NCBI GenBank assembly: GCA_964569315.1
Contig: CAZMUZ010000031.1
Coordinates: 1-33,707, forward strand
Direction: 5' to 3'
Length of the DNA stretch: 33,707 bases
From: CADEFF01 sp964569315
GTDB taxonomy: Bacteria; Pseudomonadota; Alphaproteobacteria; Dongiales; Dongiaceae
The position numbers and the translations under genes are program-made. The notes beneath the pieces were generated by a model, which was given only the letters and a program-made list of their open reading frames with translations, did not search any database and was not told where the DNA came from. Numbering within the stretch: position 1 is the first letter of the stretch; every line of letters starts with the position of its first letter. This document shows positions 1 to 7,002 of the stretch, piece by piece.

Positions 1-371
1 CGGCGATCAAGGAGATGATCATCCCCTCGCTGCTGCCGGTGCTGGCGCCGATCGCGCTCTATTTCGTGATCGACGCGATCGCGGGACAGGCCGAGGCTTT
101 CACGGCGCTGGGCGCGATGCTGCTCGGCACGATCGTGACCGGCCTCTTCGTCGCCATCCAGATGACCTCGGGCGGCGGCGCCTGGGACAACGCCAAGAAG
201 TTCATCGAGGACGGCCATCACGGCGGCAAGGGCTCGGACGCCCACAAGGCGGCCGTGACCGGCGACACGGTGGGCGATCCCTACAAGGACACCGCCGGCC
301 CGGCCGTCAACCCGATGATCAAGATCATCAATATCGTTGCGCTGCTGCTGCTCGCGATCCTGGCGGCGTGA
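1..371 (+). CDS. hppA: K(+)-insensitive-type H(+)-translocating membrane pyrophosphatase, C-terminal fragment
   Basis: Only the last ~122 residues are inside the window; the 5' end lies beyond base 1 and the reading frame is open from base 3. The family couples hydrolysis of pyrophosphate to proton pumping across the inner membrane. Visible are a hydrophobic helix beginning IIPSLLPVLAPIALYFV, a second helix around LGAMLLGTIVTGLFVAIQMT, then the loop GGAWDNAKKFIEDG and the segment DTVGDPYKDTAGPAVNPMIK, which are typical of the end of these pumps. The protein ends in a final membrane helix (IINIVALLLLAIL). I cannot see the residue that decides potassium dependence, because it lies upstream. A strong hairpin terminator follows the stop codon. 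Confidence 0.93.
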   Translation, partial: AIKEMIIPSLLPVLAPIALYFVIDAIAGQAEAFTALGAMLLGTIVTGLFVAIQMTSGGGAWDNAKKFIEDGHHGGKGSDAHKAAVTGDTVGDPYKDTAGPAVNPMIKIINIVALLLLAILAA

Positions 372-394
372 CGACGGGAACGACCTGCAATGAA

Positions 395-430
395 AAGCCC
401 CGGCGGAGCGATCCGCCGGGGCTTCGTTTT
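395..430 (+). terminator. Rho-independent terminator after hppA
   Basis: There is a perfect 13-bp stem (395-407 pairing with 412-424) with a GCGA loop, followed by CGTTTT. It lies 24 bases after the hppA stop and 28 bases before the stop of the convergent bamE-like gene. The short A-run on the left side means it could also act for the opposite strand. Confidence 0.85.
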
Positions 431-451
431 GCGCGACGATTCCGCGCGGGA

Positions 452-955
452 TCAGATCGGCGGCAGGCCGCCCGGCGCGGCGTTCTGGCCGCTATTATCC
501 TTGTTGAAGCGGCCGAGATTGCCGATGAGCTGCTGCAGCACCGTCATTTCGCGGCCGAGCGTGGGCGTGGTGCGCTCGCTCGGCTCGATCACCTTGCCGT
601 CCTCCAGCCCGTAGATCTTCATGTCGCTGACGATTCCGGCGTCGTCGAACTTGACCATCAACACTTCCTGATCGACCACGTCCGGCTTGAAGAAGGCGAT
701 CGTCTCGGTGCGGGTGCTGATGTAATACCAGGTGCGGTCGTCGAAGGTGCCGACCGAGGAGGGCGTTCCCAAAAGGTCCGCGACCAGATCCTGATTGTCT
801 TCGCCGGGATTGATCTTCACCACGTTGTCCACGTCGGGCAGGTTGCCCCGGGTGTCGATACGCGGCTGGCAGGCGGCGAGCGTCGCGGCCACGCCGAGGG
901 CGGCGATTCCGTATGTGCCGCGGCGCAATATCATCGTGCGGGAGTCCTTCGGCAT
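452..955 (-). CDS. bamE: BamE/SmpA/OmlA-family outer membrane assembly lipoprotein
   Basis: A 167-residue lipoprotein. An N-terminal signal sequence ends in a lipobox with the acylated Cys at residue 29 (TLAAC). The mature part holds the SmpA/OmlA signature: VVKINPGEDNQDLVADLLGTP followed by a WYYIS strand and a FDDAGIVSDMKIY strand. In this family the protein is the small accessory lipoprotein of the BAM complex, which inserts beta-barrels in the outer membrane. The start at 955 was chosen because GAGAGG lies just upstream and because it gives a normal signal peptide; upstream in-frame sequence is Arg-rich and unlikely. The gene is divergent from the cytochrome bc1 chaperone gene and convergent with hppA. 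The C-terminal tail (NSGQNAAPGGLPPI) is low complexity. Confidence 0.9.
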   Translation of the reverse strand: MPKDSRTMILRRGTYGIAALGVAATLAACQPRIDTRGNLPDVDNVVKINPGEDNQDLVADLLGTPSSVGTFDDRTWYYISTRTETIAFFKPDVVDQEVLMVKFDDAGIVSDMKIYGLEDGKVIEPSERTTPTLGREMTVLQQLIGNLGRFNKDNSGQNAAPGGLPPI

Positions 956-997
956 GGGCCTCTCTCCGGCCGGGGAAGCGCCGGCCCTTCGGCGCGC

Positions 998-1026
998 AAA
1001 ATTCCATCCGCACCGCGCCCTGTCAA
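998..1026 (-). promoter_or_regulatory. Candidate sigma-70-type promoter for bamE
   Basis: On the minus strand a perfect TTGACA (-35, bases 1026-1021) is followed by 17 bases and AATTTT (-10, bases 1003-998). It lies about 45 bases upstream of the bamE start. The -10 match is weak, so this is a prediction only. Confidence 0.45.
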
Positions 1027-1050
1027 GGCGGCCCGGCCGATCGGCGCGGG

Positions 1051-1602
1051 ATGTCGCCCATGAGCCTCTGGAGCCGCCTGACCGGCCGGACGCGGCCGAT
1101 TCCCGAGGCCCGCAGCCTCTATGACGCGGTGGTTGCACAGTCCCGCCTGCCGGAATTCTATCGGGGCGGCGCCGTGCCGGACACGCTCGACGGTCGTTTC
1201 GAGCTGATCTCGCTGCATAACCACCTGCTGCTCCGCCGCCTCAAGCGCGATGGGGAGGCGGCGGCACTCGCCCAGGCGGTATTCGACGTGATGTTCGCCG
1301 ACATGGACGAGAGCCTGCGCGAGATCGGCGTGGGAGACCTCAGCGTCGGACGGCGCATCAAGCAGATGGCGCAGGCCTTCTATGGCCGGATCGCCGCCTA
1401 TGACGCAGGCCTCGACGAGGCCGGCAATGCCGCGCTCGAGGCGGCGCTCTCGCGCAATCTCTATGGCACTCTCGCGAGCCCGCCTGGGTCGGTTGCGGCG
1501 ATGGCCGGCTATGTGCGCCAGGCGGCGGCGGCTTTGGACGAACTCGACGACCTCTCGCTCCGCGCGGGCAGGGTCGGCTTTCCGAAGCCGCCTTTCGATT
1601 GA
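1051..1602 (+). CDS. Ubiquinol-cytochrome c chaperone family protein (Cbp3-like)
   Basis: A 183-residue protein of the ubiquinol-cytochrome c chaperone family, homologous to mitochondrial Cbp3, which helps assemble cytochrome b into complex III. The signature is seen in LYDAVVAQSRLPEFYRG near the N-terminus, then DTLDGRFELISLHNHLLLRRL, VFDVMFADMDESLREIGVGD and MAQAFYGRIAAYDAGL. Two in-frame ATGs (1051 and 1060) are possible; neither has a strong ribosome-binding site, and I use the first. It begins a same-strand run with the DUF177 gene (69-base gap) and rpmF, an order common in alphaproteobacteria. Confidence 0.88.
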   Translation: MSPMSLWSRLTGRTRPIPEARSLYDAVVAQSRLPEFYRGGAVPDTLDGRFELISLHNHLLLRRLKRDGEAAALAQAVFDVMFADMDESLREIGVGDLSVGRRIKQMAQAFYGRIAAYDAGLDEAGNAALEAALSRNLYGTLASPPGSVAAMAGYVRQAAAALDELDDLSLRAGRVGFPKPPFD

Positions 1603-1671
1603 CCCCCGCGGCGCACGCCTCCTAGAATCGCGTTGTCGCGCCATTCCCGACGTTCTCGAGGAGCCTGGCGG

Positions 1672-2226
1672 ATGGACCATCCCGCTCCGACGCCCGAATT
1701 CTCGCGGCCCATCCGCGCCGAGCGCATCGGTCGTGAACCGAAATCGCGCCGCCTCGAAGCCAACGCGGCCGAGCGCGGGAAGCTTGCGGAAAGGCTGGGG
1801 CTGCTGGCGCTGTCGCGGCTGGTGGCGGATGTGGAGTTCCGCCGTCGGGGCGGCGGGCGGATCGAGCTCAAGGGAAGCTTCGAGGCGGACCTCGTCCAGA
1901 GCTGCGTCGTGACCCTTGCGCCCGTGCCGGCGTCCGTCGCCGAGAGCTTCGAGATGAGCTTTATCGAGATCGATCCGGGGGCGGAACCGGAGGTGCGGGA
2001 GACGACCATATCGCTCGAGGGGGCCGAGCCGCCCGAGCCGGTAGAGGGGGGTGCGATCGATCTGGGAGAGGCCGTGGCGCAGCAGCTCGCCGTGGCGATC
2101 GATCCCTATCCGCGGGCGCCGGAGGCCGCGCCCGGCTGGGCCGACGATCCCGTGGGCGAGGGGGAAGCCCGCCCGCACCCCTTCGCGGACCTCGCCAAGT
2201 TGCGAAAAACCGGCGAAAACCCTTGA
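1672..2226 (+). CDS. DUF177/YceD family protein
   Basis: A 184-residue protein of the DUF177 (YceD) family, whose genes usually lie directly upstream of rpmF, as here. The family has been linked to rRNA accumulation in plants and bacteria; the exact role is unsettled. Visible features are an N-terminal EFSRPIRAERI, the central ELKGSFEADLVQSCVVTLAPV with a single conserved Cys, the SFEMSFIE strand, and the C-terminal IDLGEAVAQQLAVAIDPYPRAP, which is the family hallmark, ending in HPFADLAKL. The start at 1672 follows GAGGAG at suitable distance. Confidence 0.9.
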   Translation: MDHPAPTPEFSRPIRAERIGREPKSRRLEANAAERGKLAERLGLLALSRLVADVEFRRRGGGRIELKGSFEADLVQSCVVTLAPVPASVAESFEMSFIEIDPGAEPEVRETTISLEGAEPPEPVEGGAIDLGEAVAQQLAVAIDPYPRAPEAAPGWADDPVGEGEARPHPFADLAKLRKTGENP

Positions 2227-2258
2227 TTCTCTGTGGCTTGTCCGGCGTCGGCTTTGGC

Positions 2259-2287
2259 TTGCCGGACCCGGCGAATTTCGTTACAAG
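2259..2287 (+). promoter_or_regulatory. Candidate sigma-70-type promoter for rpmF
   Basis: TTGCCG (2259-2264), 17 bases, then TACAAG (2282-2287), in the 106-base gap before rpmF. Both boxes match the consensus at 4 of 6 positions. It would let rpmF-plsX-fabH be transcribed apart from the DUF177 gene. Confidence 0.4.
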
Positions 2288-2332
2288 TCTGACCCGCCGA
2301 CTGGCGATTCCCCCGCGGAGCTGAGAAACCAA

Positions 2333-2515
2333 ATGGCTGTACCCAAGAAAAAGACGTCGAAGTCTCGGCGCAACATGCGGCGTTCGCATCACGCGTTGAC
2401 ATCGTCGGCCCATATCGAGTGCCCGAATTGCGGCGAACTCAAGCGTCCGCACCATGTCTGCGCGTCCTGCGGCCAGTATGACGGCCGCGACGTGACCGAA
2501 TCGAAGGCAGCCTGA
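2333..2515 (+). CDS. rpmF: 50S ribosomal protein L32
   Basis: A 60-residue protein beginning MAVPKKKTSKSRRNMRRSHH, the standard start of bacterial L32. It carries two CxxC pairs (CPNC and CASC), which bind zinc in this ribosomal protein type. The length is normal for an alphaproteobacterial L32. It lies between the DUF177 gene and plsX, a conserved arrangement that links ribosome and fatty-acid synthesis genes. A GGAG motif lies about 12 bases before the ATG. Confidence 0.98.
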   Translation: MAVPKKKTSKSRRNMRRSHHALTSSAHIECPNCGELKRPHHVCASCGQYDGRDVTESKAA

Positions 2516-2547
2516 CCCATCGGTCGGTTCCGCCTGGAGGCGGAAAA

Positions 2548-3597
2548 GTGAGCGCCAGTTTCACGATCGCGCTCGACGCCATGGGCGGCGACCGAGCTCC
2601 GGACATTGTCGTCAAGGGCGCCAACATCGCCCGCAAGCGTTTTCCCGCTGCGCGTTTCCTGTTTTTTGGAGACGAGACGCGGGTGCAGCCGCTGCTGTCC
2701 GGCTATCGCGCGCTCGCGAAGGTCAGCGAGGTACGCCATGCCGACCATGCGATCAAGAACGAGGACAAGCCCTCGGCGGCGCTGCGGAACGGTCGGGGCT
2801 CCAGCATGCGGCTCGCGATCGACGCGGTCGGCAAAGGCGAGGCGGCCGGCGTCGTTTCCGCCGGCAACACCGGCGCGCTCATGGCGATGGCGAAGTTCGT
2901 GCTGAAGACCCTGCCGGGCATCACGCGGCCGGCGATCGCCTCTTTCTTCCCCACCATGCGCGGCGAGACCGTGATGCTCGATCTCGGCGCCAACGTTCAG
3001 TGCGACGCCGAAAACCTGGTGCAGTTCGCCGTGATGGGAAACGTCTTCGCGCGCACGGTGCTGGGGGTGGTGAGCCCCACCGTCGGCATCCTCAATGTGG
3101 GCTCCGAGGACCAGAAGGGCCATGAGGCGCTGCGCGAGGCGAGCGCCTTGCTGCGAGAGATCAAGCTCCCGGGCAGCTTCCACGGTTTCGTCGAGGGCGA
3201 CGACATCGCAAAAGGCACGGTGGACGTGGTGGTGACCGACGGCTTCACCGGCAACATCGCGCTCAAGACGATCGAGGGGACCGCCAAGCTCTATGCCGAA
3301 TTCCTCCGTGCGACCTTCAGCAGCTCCTTCCTGTCGAAGCTGGGATTCCTCCTCGCGCGCCCGGCGCTCAACGCGCTTCGGCTGCGCACCGATCCGCGGC
3401 GTTACAACGGCGCGATCTTCCTCGGCCTCACCGGCATCGCCGTGAAGAGCCATGGCGGCACGGACGCGCTCGGTTTCGCCAATGCGATCGGCGTCGCCGC
3501 CGACATGATCGTCCACGGCGCGATCGCCCGCATCACCGAGGACTTCTCCGATATCGGCCAGGGCGCGGTCGCCATCCCGCAGGCGGCCGGCAAGTGA
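2548..3597 (+). CDS. plsX: Phosphate acyltransferase PlsX
   Basis: A 349-residue enzyme that makes acyl-phosphate from acyl-ACP, the first step of the PlsX/PlsY route to phosphatidic acid at the inner membrane. Family motifs are ALDAMGGDRAPDIVVKGA at the N-terminus, GEAAGVVSAGNTGALMA, MLDLGANVQCDAENLVQFA, VGILNVGSEDQKG, and VVTDGFTGNIALKTIEGTA. The start is a GTG at 2548 with GGAGG nine bases upstream. The stop overlaps the GTG start of fabH (GTGA), so the two genes are translationally coupled. Length and motifs are complete. Confidence 0.97.
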   Translation: MSASFTIALDAMGGDRAPDIVVKGANIARKRFPAARFLFFGDETRVQPLLSGYRALAKVSEVRHADHAIKNEDKPSAALRNGRGSSMRLAIDAVGKGEAAGVVSAGNTGALMAMAKFVLKTLPGITRPAIASFFPTMRGETVMLDLGANVQCDAENLVQFAVMGNVFARTVLGVVSPTVGILNVGSEDQKGHEALREASALLREIKLPGSFHGFVEGDDIAKGTVDVVVTDGFTGNIALKTIEGTAKLYAEFLRATFSSSFLSKLGFLLARPALNALRLRTDPRRYNGAIFLGLTGIAVKSHGGTDALGFANAIGVAADMIVHGAIARITEDFSDIGQGAVAIPQAAGK

Positions 3598-4571
3598 GCG
3601 TCATCCGGTCTCGCATCGTCGGCTGCGGGTCCTATCTGCCGAGCCAGGTGATCACCAATGCCGAGCTCGCCAGGCGGCTCGACACCTCCGACGACTGGAT
3701 CCGGCAGCGCACCGGCATCTGCCAGCGACATATCGCGAAGGAGGGTGAGCTTACCTCCCACCTTGCGCTCTACGCGGCCGAGCGCGCCCTCGCGGATGCC
3801 GGCATGGCGGCGGCCGATCTCGACCTCATCGTCCTCGGCACCACCACGCCGGACGAGACCTTTCCGGCGACCGCCACCCGGGTCCAGGCGGCCCTCGGCA
3901 TGCAGCGCGGCATCGCGTTCGACGTCCAGGCGGTCTGCTCCGGCTTCGTCTATTCGCTCGCCGTGGCAGACAATTTCATCAGGGTCGGGCAGGCGAAATC
4001 GGCCCTGGTCATCGGCGCGGAGACGTTCTCGCGCATCCTCGACTGGAACGATCGCGGCACCTGCGTGCTGTTCGGCGACGGTGCGGGCGCGGTCGTGCTC
4101 AGGGCCGAGCCCGGCAAGGGCGATGGCTCGGATCGCGGTATCCTGTCGACCCATCTCTATTCGGACGGCCGGTTCCACGACATGCTCTATGTCGATGGCG
4201 GGCCCTCGGCGACGAAGACCGTGGGGCAGGTGCGCATGGAGGGGCGGGAGGTGTTCCGCCACGCCGTCACCAAGCTCGCCCAGGCGGTGGACGACGCCAT
4301 CGCGGCCAATGGCGTGACCGGCAGCGATATCGACTGGCTGGTTCCGCACCAGGCGAACAAGCGGATCATCGACTCGATGGGCGCCAAGCTCGGTCTTCCG
4401 GCGGAGAAGGTGGTGGTCACGATCGACCGCCATGCCAACACCTCCGCCGCCTCGATTCCGCTCGCTCTCGCCGAAGCCAAGGCGGACGGCCGCATAAAGC
4501 CGGGTCATCTGGTGCTGATGGAGGCTATGGGAGGCGGCTTCACCTGGGGTTCCGCCCTCGTGCGCTGGTAG
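3594..4571 (+). CDS. fabH: 3-oxoacyl-[ACP] synthase III (FabH)
   Basis: A 325-residue condensing enzyme that joins acetyl-CoA and malonyl-ACP to start type II fatty acid synthesis. The catalytic triad is visible: Cys115 (QAVCSGF), His252 (PHQANKRI) and Asn282 (HANTSAAS). The N-terminal SRIVGCGSYLPSQVITN, TSDDWIRQRTGI and GTTTPDETFPATA are typical. The GTG start at 3594 overlaps the plsX stop by four bases. It is followed by a 156-base gap with a possible promoter, then ihfA. Confidence 0.97.
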   Translation: MSVIRSRIVGCGSYLPSQVITNAELARRLDTSDDWIRQRTGICQRHIAKEGELTSHLALYAAERALADAGMAAADLDLIVLGTTTPDETFPATATRVQAALGMQRGIAFDVQAVCSGFVYSLAVADNFIRVGQAKSALVIGAETFSRILDWNDRGTCVLFGDGAGAVVLRAEPGKGDGSDRGILSTHLYSDGRFHDMLYVDGGPSATKTVGQVRMEGREVFRHAVTKLAQAVDDAIAANGVTGSDIDWLVPHQANKRIIDSMGAKLGLPAEKVVVTIDRHANTSAASIPLALAEAKADGRIKPGHLVLMEAMGGGFTWGSALVRW

Positions 4572-4669
4572 GTGGGGGGCCCCAGTATGGCGTCGGAAAG
4601 AGGTGGATTCGAGAGCCCTGGGGCACGAGTCGCCACATCCTTTCAACAGTTTCCGGCATCCCTCTGTAA

Positions 4670-4698
4670 TTGACTGATTTCTCCCGCCACGTTACCGT
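4670..4698 (+). promoter_or_regulatory. Candidate sigma-70-type promoter for ihfA-merR
   Basis: TTGACT (4670-4675), 17 bases, then TACCGT (4693-4698), about 30 bases before the ihfA start. The -35 box is good and the -10 box moderate. It fits independent expression of ihfA-merR from plsX-fabH. Confidence 0.45.
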
Positions 4699-4727
4699 TT
4701 TGGGTGAAGTATGCGGGGGACAGGGAA

Positions 4728-5048
4728 ATGAGCAGAACCGTCACGCGGGCTCAGCTCAGCGAAGCGGTCTATCAGGAAGTCGGCCTATCGCGGAACGAAT
4801 CCGCGGATCTCGTCGAAGCGGTGCTCAAGGAGATCTCCGACACCCTGGCCAAGGGCGAGACGGTGAAGATTTCTTCCTTCGGCACCTTCATGGTGCGGCA
4901 GAAGGGCGAGCGCATCGGCCGTAACCCGAAGACCGGCGAAGAGGTGCCGATCAAGCCGCGACGGGTCCTCGTGTTCCGGGCCTCGCATGTGCTGAAGCAC
5001 CGGGTCAATGGCGGCAGCGCCGAGACGGCGCCCAAAGAGGTCGAATAA
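4728..5048 (+). CDS. ihfA: Integration host factor subunit alpha
   Basis: A 106-residue DNA-bending protein of the HU/IHF family. It begins MSRTVTRAQLSEAVYQEVGL and has KISSFGTFMVRQKGERIGRN followed by the arm sequence NPKTGEEVPI, whose Pro67 intercalates into DNA in this family. The alpha-type N-terminus and the location between fabH and a merR gene support IhfA over HU. The ATG at 4728 lies behind GGGGGACAGGGA; an upstream in-frame GTG at 4704 is less likely. The stop overlaps the ATG of the MerR gene (TAATG). Confidence 0.95.
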   Translation: MSRTVTRAQLSEAVYQEVGLSRNESADLVEAVLKEISDTLAKGETVKISSFGTFMVRQKGERIGRNPKTGEEVPIKPRRVLVFRASHVLKHRVNGGSAETAPKEVE

Positions 5049-5554
5049 TGGCCGTGACGCCACAGCGAGCGGCGGAGATCGCCGCCGCCCTCGAACGCGA
5101 GCAGGCAACCGCGCCGCAGCGCCGCGTCGAGAAATCCGCGAGCGCTTTCCGGACCATCAGCGAGGTGGCCGACGAGCTCGACGTGCCGCAGCACGTTCTG
5201 CGCTTCTGGGAAACCAAGTTCCCGCAAGTCCGCCCGCTGAAGCGGGGCGGCGGCCGGCGCTACTACCGGCCGGAGGACGTGGACCTCCTGCGCGGCATCC
5301 GCAGCCTTCTCTATCAAGAGGGCTACACGATCAAGGGCGTGCAGAAGCTGATGCGTGAGGGTGCGCTCAAGTCGCGCGTCCATACGCCGGTCGAGGCGGC
5401 GGCTGCCGAGCCGCTGCGCCCTGCAACGACACCCCCGCCGCCGGCGGAGCCCGTGGCCGCGGCGCGCGACATCAAGCGCCGCACCCAGCTCGATCTCGCG
5501 ATCGACGATCTGGTCGAGCTGCGCGACCGGCTCGGGAAGCTACTCGGCCTTTAG
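5048..5554 (+). CDS. MerR-family transcriptional regulator
   Basis: A 168-residue protein with a winged-helix MerR domain at roughly residues 34-105: TISEVADELDVPQHVLRFWE, then RRYYRPEDVDLLRGIRSLLY and GYTIKGVQKLM. The residues after it are Pro/Ala-rich, and the last 23 form a likely dimerisation helix (LDLAIDDLVELRDRLGKLLG). It lacks a Cys-based metal site, so the effector is unknown. It overlaps the ihfA stop by one base. The ihfA-merR pair next to a tRNA-Pro gene is common in alphaproteobacteria; here a chaC gene on the other strand separates merR from the tRNA. Confidence 0.92.
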   Translation: MAVTPQRAAEIAAALEREQATAPQRRVEKSASAFRTISEVADELDVPQHVLRFWETKFPQVRPLKRGGGRRYYRPEDVDLLRGIRSLLYQEGYTIKGVQKLMREGALKSRVHTPVEAAAAEPLRPATTPPPPAEPVAAARDIKRRTQLDLAIDDLVELRDRLGKLLGL

Positions 5555-5603
5555 CCCGACTGCCGGGCCCGAGGGGGCTCGCGGTCGCGGATGAGCGCGC
5601 GCG

Positions 5604-6326
5604 TCAGCGCGGTGGCGGTGCCGCGCCGTCGCGGGATGCGCTCGCCTCGATCGCCTGCGCCACGAGCCCCTGCAGCCGCCAGAGATAGGGATCGTGGATG
5701 TCGAGCGCCTCGAGATGCGCGACGGTCTGCTGGAGATATTCGGCGCCCGATCCCCAATGGCCGCAGGCGCGCGCGAGGATGCTCGCGATCTCTTCCGGCG
5801 AATGTGCCCCGGCATAGGCGGGGCCTTTGCGGTCGATCGCGAACGCGATGGCCGGCAGGCGCTCGCCTCCGGATTCGACGGTGACCCAGCGCGGACGGTT
5901 CGTCGGGGGCTTTATGCTGAGCTCGCGCCGCACCAGCTCGCCCGCGCGCTGCCGCACCGACGGCCCCGGTATCCATTGCAGCACACCGCGGCAGGAGCCG
6001 CCGCGATCGAGCCCCATCATCAGCCCCGGACATTCCGGCGTGCCGCGAAACCGGACGATGCGGAGACAAAAGGCACGATGCCAGCCATGCAGCCGCGCCG
6101 GGCGCTGCGTCTCCACCGGCCAGACCGGCTTCCAGATCAGCGAGCCATAGGCGAACACCCAGACGCCGTCGCGGGCATGGGCGGGGCGGAGCAGATCCTC
6201 GAGGAGGGCTTCGTAGTCTGCCTCGGTGAGCCGCTCGAGCCCGACGGAATGGCCGGGATCCGATATGTCGCGATGAACGCGGGCCACGAGGGCCGGCGTC
6301 AGGGCCATGGTGCGGGGCGTCGGCAT
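5604..6326 (-). CDS. chaC: ChaC-like gamma-glutamylcyclotransferase (glutathione-specific)
   Basis: A 240-residue protein of the ChaC family, which cleaves glutathione to 5-oxoproline and Cys-Gly in the cytoplasm. The substrate-binding motif is at residues 59-66 (AYGSLIWKP). LHGWHRAFCL and SCRGVLQWIPG follow, and a candidate catalytic Glu lies in VRREL (about residue 135). The C-terminal part (SGAEYLQQTVAHLEALDIHD, PYLWRLQGLV) matches ChaC proteins. The start at 6326 was chosen for GGAGG eight bases upstream; an ATG six codons later is also possible. The gene is convergent with merR and divergent from tRNA-Pro. Confidence 0.92.
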   Translation of the reverse strand: MPTPRTMALTPALVARVHRDISDPGHSVGLERLTEADYEALLEDLLRPAHARDGVWVFAYGSLIWKPVWPVETQRPARLHGWHRAFCLRIVRFRGTPECPGLMMGLDRGGSCRGVLQWIPGPSVRQRAGELVRRELSIKPPTNRPRWVTVESGGERLPAIAFAIDRKGPAYAGAHSPEEIASILARACGHWGSGAEYLQQTVAHLEALDIHDPYLWRLQGLVAQAIEASASRDGAAPPPR

Positions 6327-6407
6327 GCCAGGCCTCCAGCCGGGGCGAGGCGCCAAGCCTCCGCCGCCACGCTCAGCCTAGCCCGGCTTTTACCGCCCCG
6401 CGAGGCG

Positions 6408-6436
6408 TTGCGCGGCTCCCGCCCGGCCGCTATAAG
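6408..6436 (+). promoter_or_regulatory. Promoter for tRNA-Pro
   Basis: TTGCGC (6408-6413), a 17-base spacer, then TATAAG (6431-6436). The -10 box ends 20 bases before the tRNA 5' end, the right place for a short leader. Confidence 0.65.
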
Positions 6437-6455
6437 GGGCCGCCTTCGGGCAGGT

Positions 6456-6532
6456 CGGAGCGTAGCGCAGCCCGGTAGCGCATCAGACTGGGGGTCTGGG
6501 GGTCGTGGGTTCGAATCCCGCCGCTCCGACCA
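6456..6532 (+). tRNA. tRNA-Pro (anticodon GGG)
   Basis: A full cloverleaf can be folded by eye. The acceptor stem CGGAGCG (6456-6462) pairs with CGCTCCG (6522-6528). The D stem is GCGC/GCGC. The anticodon stem TCAGA/TCTGG holds the loop CTGGGGG with anticodon GGG, reading CCC. The T arm is GTGGG-TTCGAAT-CCCGC. The discriminator A is followed by an encoded CCA (6530-6532). At 77 bases it is a normal class I tRNA. Confidence 0.97.
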
Positions 6533-7002
6533 TCGATTTCCGCGGAAACAAGCCAAATAACGAAGACGGGCAACGCCGGTCAGCCTGTCGCTGCCCTTTC
6601 GGTTACAGGCGGGTTTCCGATCTCCGGCCATTTTGAAGCTCCGGCGATGGCTTGCCCATGCACGAGAGGGCGAGGGGGGCGGGTACGCTGGATGCTCACC
6701 GGCTGACTCGGCTATGGCTTCGCGGCCGCGCTGCCTATACTTCCAACCGGCCCCGCTCCCGGGCCGCCGCTCATACACGGCGACGGTTCGCGTAGGCCGG
6801 TCAGGGTTTACCCCTCCCGTTCCACCGGGCCATGCAAAGCCGCGTCGGCGCGTCTCCTCCCGGGATCCGTTTTCCCCACGGTCGGGCGGAATGCGAATCC
6901 TTGAGTCAAACGGTTTCGATGGCGGGGCCACGACCGAGTTAAGCGACGCCCTCACGGTCGCGGCGAGCAGATTTGTCACCTGGGAGACAGCGAGGTGATG
7001 AA
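6533..7002. other. 470-base stretch without a recognisable gene
   Basis: No open frame here has a ribosome-binding site or family resemblance. A 12-base palindrome TTTCCGCGGAAA lies just after the tRNA, with no T-run, so it is not a classical terminator. The last part must hold the promoter for the DUF2252 gene, but I could not fix its boxes. Confidence 0.4.

Noticed and set aside
6536..6547. Palindrome TTTCCGCGGAAA after tRNA-Pro considered as terminator
   Set aside because: It has no loop and no following T-run, so it does not fit an intrinsic terminator.
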